Assembly (NCBI GenBank): GCA_003244035.1
Contig: QHBV01000098.1
Coordinates: 1,568 to 7,857, forward strand
Reading direction: 5' to 3'
Origin: Solirubrobacterales bacterium
Lineage (GTDB): Bacteria; Actinomycetota; Thermoleophilia; Solirubrobacterales; Solirubrobacteraceae
Length of the DNA: 6,290 bases
The translations under genes were made by a program, and so were the position numbers. This document shows, one piece after another, positions 1 through 5,781 of the stretch. The stretch's first letter is position 1. Every line of letters starts with the position of its first letter. The notes beneath the pieces are model-generated. The model searched no databases, was not told the DNA's origin, and saw nothing but the letters and a program-made list of their open reading frames with translations.

Positions 1-19
1 CCCGGGTACTCTCCCGAGC

Positions 20-418
20 ATGGGCTTGAGCCCGCACCCCCAGAAGCGCGCCAAGCAGCTCGCGAACCTTCAGCGAGCCTGGCCAACGGTCGTCGCCAAG
101 CACGGGCTCGACGGCAAGCCAGAGTCACCCGGGGATAGCCCGTCGGAGCGACGTCATCGCCAGCGCGACGACACCCCTCCAGCACCGCCCGCCGAGCCCG
201 AGGCCACCGCGCCGCCGGCGCCAGTGACCGTTCTCTCCTACAGCGACCCAGCCGCCGACCCGCCGCCGCCGAGGCCTGCAGCACGCAAACCGAAGCGCGC
301 TCGCAAGCCACCACAGGCCCCGAGCCGACCCGGGCGCGCGGCCGAGCCCGAGCCGGTAGCCGAGGAGCCCGAGCGCGGCGGGTTCTGGGCCGGCGTCTTC
401 AGCGGACCCGGGTACTGA
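20..418 (+). CDS. Small proline/alanine-rich basic protein, function unknown
   Basis: The protein has 132 residues if it starts at the ATG at 20. The N-terminal 20 residues are basic and include RAKQLANLQ, a sequence style I associate with short phage and mobile-element proteins; that link is from memory and has not been searched. Residues about 35-115 are low-complexity and rich in Pro, Ala, Glu and Arg, probably disordered, with a basic patch near 86-100 (RKPKRARK). The tail is aromatic and glycine-rich (GFWAGVFSGPGY). Codon use is consistently GC-rich. No signal peptide or membrane segment is seen. No clear Shine-Dalgarno precedes the ATG, and the frame has no stop back to base 2, so the true start may lie before the window. 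It could be a nucleic-acid-associated accessory protein, but nothing in the sequence fixes a function. Confidence 0.55.
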   Translation: MGLSPHPQKRAKQLANLQRAWPTVVAKHGLDGKPESPGDSPSERRHRQRDDTPPAPPAEPEATAPPAPVTVLSYSDPAADPPPPRPAARKPKRARKPPQAPSRPGRAAEPEPVAEEPERGGFWAGVFSGPGY

Positions 419-473
419 ACGCCACGAGCGTCAACCCCCCGGCGGATCCCCGCCTCGCGGTTGGGAGACGCGG

Positions 474-490
474 GCTTACTTCTCGTAAGC
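474..490 (+). promoter_or_regulatory. Small inverted repeat in the 419-551 gap
   Basis: GCTTAC and GTAAGC form a perfect 6-bp stem around a 5-nt loop (TTCTC), in the 133-bp gap between the proline-rich gene and the multi-HTH gene. A second weak stem (GGCGG/CCGCC, 441-454) lies upstream without a T-tract. The 474-490 repeat is relatively AT-rich against its surroundings, so it could be an operator for the downstream DNA-binding protein. I cannot identify a convincing -35/-10 pair in this gap. The call is tentative. Confidence 0.25.
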
Positions 491-551
491 GCCGGAAGGG
501 CGGGCACGAGCTGCGGGATCCGTCCTCCGGGGCGCCTAAGCTGCTCCGAAC

Positions 552-2558
552 ATGAAGAAGCCCGCGAGCTCACCGCGGGCCTCGCGGCCAAGAGTAACGA
601 CGGTCACGGAGGTCTGCGAGCGCCACATCGCCTCCCGGCCCGATCCCCGGACCGGCGCGACCTACCGCGGCCGGCTACGCCCGCTCATCGCCCGCTACGG
701 GGACCTGGCCGCTCCCGACGCGCTGGCGAGGCTCGCGGAGATCGAGCGGGAGCTGAGCACGGAGTGCGGCGAGCAGCCCGCGCACAAGGCCGCGACGCTG
801 CTCAAGGCAGCGCTGACCGCCGCCGGGTTCGAGCCGCCCCCGCTGCTCACGCTGGTCGACGCGAGGGCGAAGCACCGCGTCGCGATCCCGTCCCTTGTAG
901 CGCTGGTCGACAACCGGACCCGCGGCCTGCCGGGCGTCCGGTGTCGCGCCCGGCACCCGCATGGCCGCGGCGAGTCGATCCTGTTCGACGCCGACGAGCT
1001 CGCCGAGGACCTCGCCTCCCTGCCGCACTGTCCCGTCGAGGGCTGTGAGGCGCCCGGCACCGGCCCGAACGGCTACTGCGGCGAGCACTACGGCCAAGGC
1101 GGCAGAGCCGGCGCGCTGGCCGCCGAGGCAGACCTGCTGGCCGACAAGCGACGAGACTGGTACACGCCCGAGGAAGCCGCCAGCCTGCTCAGGGAGTCGC
1201 CGACGACAATTCACTCGAGGTGCAAGTCTGGCGAGCTGCCGAGCGAGAAGACCGGACGTATCCGCCGCATCCCAAAGACCGCGGTCAAGCAGCTGCGCAA
1301 GAGCCTCGCCGAACAACCGCGGTCACGGCAGAAGCGGCCGAAGCCGACCGCCGAGGAACGCGACGCCCAGCGCGAGCGCGTCCGCGAGCTCTGGGCGAGT
1401 CCGGCATACGAGGGCAAGGCCGGAGTGATCGCCGAGGAGCTCGGCTGCTCCAAGCCGACCGTCTACGCACGCCTCGAGGAGATCGGGATCGAACGGCCGG
1501 GGAAGGGTCGCCAGTCACGCAAGCTGCCAGCCGACCAGCGACCCGCCCGGCAGCAGCAAGTCGCCGATGATTACCTACAGGGGCAGCAGAGCGTGCGGCA
1601 GATCGCGAGCAGCCGCGACGTGTCGCCAACCCAGGTCGCGCGCGACCTCGACGCCCTCGAGATCGCCCGGCGGCCGACAGGAGGGCAGGCGAAGGGACCG
1701 CCGCCGGCCGAGCGCTCGTGTGCCGGCTGCGGTCGGTTGTTCACTCCAGAGTTTCCGTGTCACAACGAGTACGTCTTCCACAACGATGATTGCGCTCGCG
1801 CAGCTCGCGCGAGCGCAATTAAGGATGTGCTAGGGGGGCTGGGGCTGCTCAGCGTGAGCCAGGTCGCTGCGCGATGGGCCATCTCCGAGCACCAGGTCGG
1901 GTGCTACATAGACGACGGCTTGCTCAAGGCCCAGGCCGTCTTCATCCCGGGATGGTTGCGCCCGGTGTGGGGAATGACTCCCGAGGCCGCGCACGCCTGC
2001 GAGGGCGAGCTCGTCGCGCGGAGCAAGCTCCACCGTGATGGAGACGGCCGCCTCCGGCGTGCGCGTTGGCCGGAAGTGGACCAAGAGATGGAGCGTAAGC
2101 AGCGCTCCGGGGAGATCCGGCGCTACGCGGAGCGCGAACGTGTCAGCGAGAAAACAGCGAGCCTGGTCCTCCGGGACCAGCTCGAGGCACGCAAGCGGCG
2201 AATCTCGCCACGGCTGGCGGGCGCGAAGCCCGGCAAAGGACCGCCTGACTACCACCGACACTGGCAGGCGCGCTACCACGAGCTCGAGGCAGACCTGCTC
2301 GACGCTTGGAACGAAGACAACAAGCTCCGGAAAGAGCGCGGCGAGGCGGCCGCCGAGCGGCCGAGCCGGATGCACGTATGCAAGGCGCTCGGCGAGGAGG
2401 ACTGGCGCGAGTGCGAGGACCCCGAGCGTTGGCCACCCGCCGATTGGCCAGCCTCGCGACTCCACGCCGATGACCTGCGCCCCGACATGCTTCCGCACGC
2501 GGGCCGGCGGGTGTATAACGCGCTTAAACGCCTGCAAAATCCGGTGACTGGAATCTAA
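552..2558 (+). CDS. Multi-HTH, zinc-cluster DNA-binding protein with integrase-like N-terminus
   Basis: The protein has 668 residues. Residues about 16-93 look like the helical core-binding (SAM-like) domain of tyrosine recombinases (TVTEVCERHI...TYRGRLRPLIARYGDL...LLKAALTAAGF). No catalytic R...HxxR...Y domain follows. A Cys/His cluster lies at C160, C165, C176 and H179, with C131, H135 and H137 nearby. An excisionase/MerR-type HTH follows at about 203-247 (WYTPEEAASLLRESPTTIHSR). Further HTH-like helices lie at about 287-313, 345-371, 432-460 and 521-546. A second zinc-type cluster (C390, C393, C403, H410, C414) separates the third and fourth. The C-terminal 100 residues are charged and helical, with no domain I recognise. 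ATG 552 is the first start after an in-frame stop at 537-539; no good Shine-Dalgarno is seen. Its place just upstream of a replication operon suggests a regulator, origin-binding factor or directionality factor. That role is inferred; a DNA-binding nature is well supported. Confidence 0.8.
   Translation: MKKPASSPRASRPRVTTVTEVCERHIASRPDPRTGATYRGRLRPLIARYGDLAAPDALARLAEIERELSTECGEQPAHKAATLLKAALTAAGFEPPPLLTLVDARAKHRVAIPSLVALVDNRTRGLPGVRCRARHPHGRGESILFDADELAEDLASLPHCPVEGCEAPGTGPNGYCGEHYGQGGRAGALAAEADLLADKRRDWYTPEEAASLLRESPTTIHSRCKSGELPSEKTGRIRRIPKTAVKQLRKSLAEQPRSRQKRPKPTAEERDAQRERVRELWASPAYEGKAGVIAEELGCSKPTVYARLEEIGIERPGKGRQSRKLPADQRPARQQQVADDYLQGQQSVRQIASSRDVSPTQVARDLDALEIARRPTGGQAKGPPPAERSCAGCGRLFTPEFPCHNEYVFHNDDCARAARASAIKDVLGGLGLLSVSQVAARWAISEHQVGCYIDDGLLKAQAVFIPGWLRPVWGMTPEAAHACEGELVARSKLHRDGDGRLRRARWPEVDQEMERKQRSGEIRRYAERERVSEKTASLVLRDQLEARKRRISPRLAGAKPGKGPPDYHRHWQARYHELEADLLDAWNEDNKLRKERGEAAAERPSRMHVCKALGEEDWRECEDPERWPPADWPASRLHADDLRPDMLPHAGRRVYNALKRLQNPVTGI
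1789..1819. repeat. Perfect 13-bp inverted repeat inside the multi-HTH gene
   Basis: The arms 1789-1801 and 1807-1819 (ATTGCGCTCGCGC and its exact reverse complement) flank a 5-nt loop, AGCTC. In RNA the stem can extend by a G-U pair (1788/1820) and a T-A pair (1787/1821). It encodes residues 413-423, immediately after the last cysteine of the second zinc cluster. The reading frame is intact, so it is not a gene-breaking insertion. The arms end in AT-rich bases, which makes chance GC pairing less likely. Possible roles are an operator, a recombination or binding site, or an mRNA hairpin. Confidence 0.6.
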
Positions 2559-2588
2559 GCCCCGAATTCCCGGACGGTTTGCGGGGAG

Positions 2589-2613
2589 GCGTGTGGTGGG
2601 CTACACCACATGC
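2589..2613 (+). promoter_or_regulatory. Hairpin covering the start codon of the VRR-NUC-like gene
   Basis: TGTGGTG (2592-2598) pairs with CACCACA (2604-2610) across the loop GGCTA. The stem extends outward by a G-U pair (2591/2611), C-G (2590/2612) and G-C (2589/2613), ten pairs in all. The ATG at 2610-2612 is completely within the stem. A strong Shine-Dalgarno-like run, GGGGAGG (2583-2589), abuts the base of the stem but sits 20 nt from the ATG, too far for normal use unless the structure changes. This suggests translational control of the whole coupled operon. That is inference from pairing alone. Confidence 0.4.
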
Positions 2614-2930
2614 AACGCAGGCCCTCACTCGCAGAGCTGGAGCGCCACATCGGCAACCTCGCCCAGACGTTCGGCTGGCGACACCACCACGCGTGCTGTA
2701 CCGGGCGGACCCGCGACGGGTACCCCGACGGGTTTCCCGGCGAGACGCTGCTACGCGACGGGGTCCTGGTGTTCGTCTCGATCGCATCTACGAGCGGCAG
2801 CCTGACCGAGCCCGAGTCGCGCTGGATCGAGGAGCTCCGTCGCGTTCGCTGCGTCGAGACGCACATCCTCGACAGAGACAATCCCGGGAGCGTCGCCCGC
2901 GTTCTCATGGCCGGAGAGGAGGAGACGTGA
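2610..2930 (+). CDS. VRR-NUC-like protein lacking the nuclease residues
   Basis: The protein has 106 residues and lies first in the coupled operon. Its order of features matches the short phage VRR-NUC (Holliday-junction-resolvase-like) proteins: an N-terminal helix (SLAELERHIGNLAQTFGWR), a basic/His stretch (WRHHHACC, 23-30), FPGETLLRDGVLVF (42-55), then SGSLTEPESRWIEEL and a closing segment with DRDNPGSVARVL. In active members the core reads roughly FPDhhh...hhhEhKtxxGxLxxxQxxWhxxL. Here the Asp aligns with G44, the Glu with S57, the Lys with A59 and the Gln with E69, so the metal-binding ExK is absent. It is probably catalytically dead, perhaps a DNA-binding or structural derivative. ATG 2610 is the only reasonable start; it lies in a hairpin. 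The stop overlaps the next gene's GTG by 4 nt. Family assignment rests on my reading of the pattern, not on a search. Confidence 0.75.
   Translation: MQRRPSLAELERHIGNLAQTFGWRHHHACCTGRTRDGYPDGFPGETLLRDGVLVFVSIASTSGSLTEPESRWIEELRRVRCVETHILDRDNPGSVARVLMAGEEET
2914..2923 (+). promoter_or_regulatory. Strong Shine-Dalgarno that fixes the GTG start at 2927
   Basis: GAGAGGAGGA ends 3 nt before GTG 2927, and its GGAGG-like core lies about 4-8 nt away. It is the best ribosome-binding site in the window. It supports starting the OB-fold-like gene at this GTG and not at the distant upstream start that the same frame would allow at 2579. Confidence 0.7.
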
Positions 2931-3286
2931 GCGCACGCCTGAGTGAACGAGCGACGAGATCCGTCCGGCGTCACCCGGCCGCGGGAGAGAGGCCGCAGGC
3001 CACCGGCATCCGACGCTACGAGCTGATCGAGGGCGAGATCGTGACCGGCCGCGTCGAACGCCTCCCGGCTGCCGGGATCGATCAACTGTTCCTCGAGAGG
3101 AGCGCTGGTGACGTTCTGGTCTTGGCCGCGGCCGCGCGGACAGGCCACGCCGTTCTTGAGCGTGAGCTTGCCCGCCACCAGGTACGTGTAGGCCATCGCG
3201 TCGCCATCATCTACACCGGGAAGGTACGAACCGTCGACGGGGCGCGCACCTACCGCGACTACCAGCTCGAGGTGCTCCGCCCATGA
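2927..3286 (+). CDS. Predicted OB-fold, ssDNA-binding-like small protein
   Basis: The protein has 119 residues and a GTG start that overlaps the preceding stop by 4 nt, behind a strong Shine-Dalgarno. The first 28 residues are basic and probably flexible. The rest reads as alternating beta strands: YELIEGEIVTGRVERL (31-46), QLFLERSAGDVLVLAAAA (53-70), a short helix VLERELARHQV (76-86), then VGHRVAIIYTGKV and ARTYRDYQLEV (88-117). The ending (vGd-V-I-Y-G-k...Y-x-x-Y-x-V) is one I associate with small OB-fold-like proteins encoded beside phage and mobile-element primase/helicase genes. A single-strand DNA-binding or primase-accessory role is inferred from fold style and neighbours; no experimental family is recognised with certainty. 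Its stop overlaps the ATG of the primase gene by 4 nt, so the two are likely translationally coupled. Confidence 0.7.
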   Translation: MSARLSERATRSVRRHPAAGERPQATGIRRYELIEGEIVTGRVERLPAAGIDQLFLERSAGDVLVLAAAARTGHAVLERELARHQVRVGHRVAIIYTGKVRTVDGARTYRDYQLEVLRP

Positions 3287-5781
3287 GCGTCGAGCAACGA
3301 GCGACACGGCACATCGCGGCGCTCGCGCTTGCGGAAGAGGGCTTCCGCGTGCTCCCGTGCCACACCCCGACGGACGGTGGCTGCTCGTGCGGGGAGGCCG
3401 GTTGCGAGAGCTGCGGGAAGCATCCGCGGACAGCCCGCGGCTGTAAGGACGCGACCTCAGATCCTGGCCAGATCGACGTTTGGTGGACGCGGTGGCCGGA
3501 TGCGAACATCGGAGTCGCGACCGGCGAGGAGCTGCACGTCATCGACATCGATGGTCACGAGGCACAAGCAAGCTTCGACGCGCTTTGCCGCGAACACGGT
3601 CCGCTACCCCCGACCCGCGTGCAGCGCACCGGTCGTGACGGCGGCAGACAACTCTGGTACCGCCCGCCTGGCCAGACAGCGCTGCGCGGGCGGCGCCTGC
3701 TCTCGAACGTCGATACGCGCGGTGAGGGCGGCTACGTCATCGCCGCGCCAAGCCTGCACAAGTCCGGCCGGACCTACGAGTGGGAAATCCCCGACGCGCC
3801 GCTCGAGGAGCTGCCAGCGTGGGTCGTCGAGAAGCTGAGCACGCCACGATCCGCGGGCGCGAACGGCAACGCAGCCGAGCTGCCCGAACAGCACCCCTCG
3901 ACGGCGACAGACCCGACATGGCTGCGCCGCGTCGAAGGACTCGGCCGCCTAGCACTCCCTGACGAGCTGGAGAAGCTCGCCGCACACTCAACGGACCCGG
4001 CAACCGGACGCGGCACAGCCCTATACGCGGCGGCGGCCCGACTCGGGCGAATCGTCGGGGGCGACGGACTCGACCTACAGGCGACCTGGACGGCTCTCGA
4101 GGAATCCGGCCGCCGGCTCGGTCTCGGCGACGACGAGGTAGAACGCAGCGTCGAGCGAGGACTCCAGGAGGGCATGTCAGACCCGCTGACGCCAGGCGCC
4201 CTCCCGGATCGCCCGCTACCAGCACCAGAGCAACGGCCCGCCGCCACGAACGGCTCGGGACCCGTCCACGCCGCAGGGGCGGCAGGCGAAGGCCGTCCGC
4301 TAGAGGACTCGGCTGGCTGGCCGACGCTTTCCACGTCTTCGCTGCCGGCGTTTCCGCTCGACGCGCTACCTGGCGACATCACCCGGTGGGTTGAGGCGGT
4401 CGCAGAAGAGACGCAGACGCCACCGGACTTGGCGGCCGTAGCCGCTCTTGGCGTCCTGGCCGCGGCCGCGCTCGGCGCGGCGATCGTTGACTGCGGGGCC
4501 TGGAAGGAGGAGCTGGTGCTCTACCAGCTCGCCGTAATGCCGTCAGGGGAGCGCAAGTCTCCGGTGCTTCGCGAGGCGCTCGCGCCGTTGCGTGCCATAG
4601 AGAGCGAGCGGCGTAAGGAGTCCGCGGCAGGAGTACGACAACGCCGGCTGCGGAAGGAGACGTTGGAGGCGCGCGAGAGAAAGCTCGTAGCGAAAGCCGG
4701 CGAGCAGCTCGGAGAGGAGGAAGCCTTCGAGGAGGAGCTCGAGCGGATCGGAGCGGAACTCGAGAAGATCGGCGAGCCCCACCAGCCCAGGCTGCTCGCC
4801 GACGATGCCACGCCCGAGGCGCTAGCCGGTCTACTGGCGCGACACAAGCGGATCGCGGTCCTGGCCGCCGAGGCGCCGCTCGTCGACAACCTCATCGGGC
4901 GGTACGACAGCTCCAAGTCCGCCAACCTCCACCTCGTCTGCGCCGCCTACAGCGGCGAACCGACACGCATCGACCGACGACGCGGCGACCCCGAAGAGCT
5001 CGACCGGCCTCTCATGGCGATCACGCTCACAGTCCAGCCGCACGTCTTAAGCAACCTGATCGAGCATCCAATAGCTCGCGCGCAGGGTCTTGTCGCCCGG
5101 TTCGCGTACTCACTTCCGGAGAGCCGGATGGGCGCCCGCAGAATCGATGTGCTCCCCGCCAGTCGCGAGCCACACCAAGCGTGGGAGGCGATCGTACGAC
5201 GGATTACTTCCCTGAATCCGCTGACAGAACTGACAGAACCGAGTTCTGTCAGTTCTGTCAGCACTTCCGTAGTAGAGGTTTTGGTTCTTTCTCTCTCTCC
5301 CAAATCATCTCAGCTCCTACGCGAACTTCGCGCCGAGCTGGAGCCGCGGCTGAAGGTGGAGGGCGATCTGCGGCCCGTCGCCGACTGGATTGCGAAGCAT
5401 CCCGGACGGGTGGCGCGAATCGCGGGTCTCCTTCACCTGGCCGCCCATGAGGCGGCTACTCCGATCGGCGAAGACACGATGCGCGGTGCCCTCCGGATCG
5501 GGGAGTACTTCCTGGCGCACAGCGTGGCTGCGCTCACCACGCCTGATGAGCTGACGCGCCGCGCACTTCGCTGGCTCGCAGCGCGAGAGGAGCCCACCGT
5601 TACTCAGCGCGATCTGCACCGAGGCCCGCTCAACAGTCGTGGCAGCGCTGGCGAAGCGCAGGAGCTCGTGGCTGCACTCATCGAGGCCTGTGCCCTACGA
5701 CCTCATGCGGCCCCCGAGTCGGACGCACGCGGGGGCCGGCCTCCGAGCCCTGTCTACAAGATCAACCCCCACCTGAAGTGA
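3283..5781 (+). CDS. Bifunctional primase-polymerase fused to DUF3987 helicase-like domain
   Basis: The protein has 832 residues. Residues 1-185 are a Prim-Pol domain (archaeo-eukaryotic primase superfamily). They include a Cys/His-rich loop (C34, C36, C41, C44, H47) running into GKHPR, the WWTRWPDANIGVATG segment, the metal-binding VIDIDG with D88 and D90, GGRQLWY (120-126), and VDTRGEGGYVIAAPS with D144. The usual motif-II His is Q123 here. A helical primase-C-terminal-like region follows (about 214-298), then a proline-rich linker. The DUF3987 ATPase-like domain starts near 356 (FPLDALPGDITRWVEAVA), with Walker A-like PSGERKS (420-426). A charged coiled coil (about 436-497) leads to RLLADDATPEALAGLL, then a Walker B-like strand IAVLAAEAP (E530) and the tail WIAKHPGRVARIAGLLHLA (702-720). 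The C-terminal 100 residues are helical and winged-helix-like. Such fusions prime and unwind DNA for mobile-element replication. Residues 646-660 are encoded by a large palindrome. ATG 3283 overlaps the upstream stop by 4 nt. Confidence 0.93.
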   Translation: MSVEQRATRHIAALALAEEGFRVLPCHTPTDGGCSCGEAGCESCGKHPRTARGCKDATSDPGQIDVWWTRWPDANIGVATGEELHVIDIDGHEAQASFDALCREHGPLPPTRVQRTGRDGGRQLWYRPPGQTALRGRRLLSNVDTRGEGGYVIAAPSLHKSGRTYEWEIPDAPLEELPAWVVEKLSTPRSAGANGNAAELPEQHPSTATDPTWLRRVEGLGRLALPDELEKLAAHSTDPATGRGTALYAAAARLGRIVGGDGLDLQATWTALEESGRRLGLGDDEVERSVERGLQEGMSDPLTPGALPDRPLPAPEQRPAATNGSGPVHAAGAAGEGRPLEDSAGWPTLSTSSLPAFPLDALPGDITRWVEAVAEETQTPPDLAAVAALGVLAAAALGAAIVDCGAWKEELVLYQLAVMPSGERKSPVLREALAPLRAIESERRKESAAGVRQRRLRKETLEARERKLVAKAGEQLGEEEAFEEELERIGAELEKIGEPHQPRLLADDATPEALAGLLARHKRIAVLAAEAPLVDNLIGRYDSSKSANLHLVCAAYSGEPTRIDRRRGDPEELDRPLMAITLTVQPHVLSNLIEHPIARAQGLVARFAYSLPESRMGARRIDVLPASREPHQAWEAIVRRITSLNPLTELTEPSSVSSVSTSVVEVLVLSLSPKSSQLLRELRAELEPRLKVEGDLRPVADWIAKHPGRVARIAGLLHLAAHEAATPIGEDTMRGALRIGEYFLAHSVAALTTPDELTRRALRWLAAREEPTVTQRDLHRGPLNSRGSAGEAQELVAALIEACALRPHAAPESDARGGRPPSPVYKINPHLK
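5220..5262. repeat. Perfect 20-bp inverted repeat of four 9-bp iteron-like units
   Basis: The arms 5220-5239 and 5243-5262 are exact reverse complements around the 3-nt loop CGA. Each arm holds two tandem copies of CTGACAGAA: forward at 5221-5229 and 5230-5238, inverted at 5244-5252 and 5253-5261. The 9-bp unit is codon-phased and gives LTE-LTE on one side and SVS-SVS on the other (residues 647-660). This is a poorly conserved linker between a helix and the next strand of the DUF3987 domain, where DNA-level constraint would be tolerated. GC content is about 51%, well below the surroundings. Repeated units in both orientations suggest a binding site for a dimeric protein or an origin. An mRNA hairpin or attenuator is the alternative. 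Confidence 0.85.
5263..5310. other. Low-GC, pyrimidine-rich stretch beside the iterons (possible unwinding element)
   Basis: By direct count 20 of 48 bases are G or C (42%), in a window of roughly 70% GC. It includes GGTTTTGGTTCTTTCTCTCT, then CCCAAATCATCT. The codons are unusual for this gene: GTA, GTA, GTT, TTG, GTT, CTT, TCT and TCT occur almost in a row, encoding SVVEVLVLSLS. The amino acids fit the family strand that follows the linker, so the base composition looks constrained at DNA level. It lies directly next to the four 9-bp repeats, as a DNA unwinding element lies next to iterons. Origin function is inference. Confidence 0.45.

Noticed and set aside
1..416. The decamer CCCGGGTACT at the very start of the window recurs at 407-416, flanking the proline-rich gene like a direct repeat.
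   Set aside because: Ten GC-rich bases, with one copy at an arbitrary window edge, can be chance. There are no further matching bases, no tRNA and no recombinase domain to make it an attachment site.
2163..2180. CTGGTCC/GGACCAG hairpin with a 4-nt loop inside the multi-HTH gene.
   Set aside because: A 7-bp stem is expected by chance in 6 kb of about 70% GC sequence, and nothing in position or composition supports a role.
1830..2537. A long minus-strand open frame (235 residues) opposite the multi-HTH gene, and a similar 250-residue one at 2555-3307.
   Set aside because: Both are typical antisense shadows in GC-rich DNA. They lack recognisable motifs, and the + strand genes explain the sequence with better codon use and ribosome sites.
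2579..2926. An upstream extension of the OB-fold gene's frame to 2579, giving a 235-residue protein.
   Set aside because: The extra region overlaps the VRR-NUC-like gene, translates to Arg/Pro-rich out-of-frame sequence, and a strong Shine-Dalgarno sits just before GTG 2927.
2946..3305. The 10-mer AACGAGCGAC near the start of both the OB-fold gene (2946-2955) and the primase gene (3296-3305), giving ERATR and QRATR in similar N-termini.
   Set aside because: The match is short, the spacing from the start codon differs (about 19 versus 13 nt), and common Arg/Ala codons can produce it by chance.
4588..4775. The charged coiled coil (residues about 436-497) between Walker A and Walker B considered as an unusual inserted domain.
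   Set aside because: Actinobacterial DUF3987 proteins commonly carry a Glu/Arg-rich helical stretch here, so it looks normal for the family.
5220..5300. The 5220-5262 stem followed by a T/C-rich run considered as a rho-independent terminator.
   Set aside because: It lies in the middle of an intact reading frame about 480 bp before the stop, and the following run is mixed pyrimidines with no clean T-tract. Termination here would truncate the essential gene and silence the rest of the operon.
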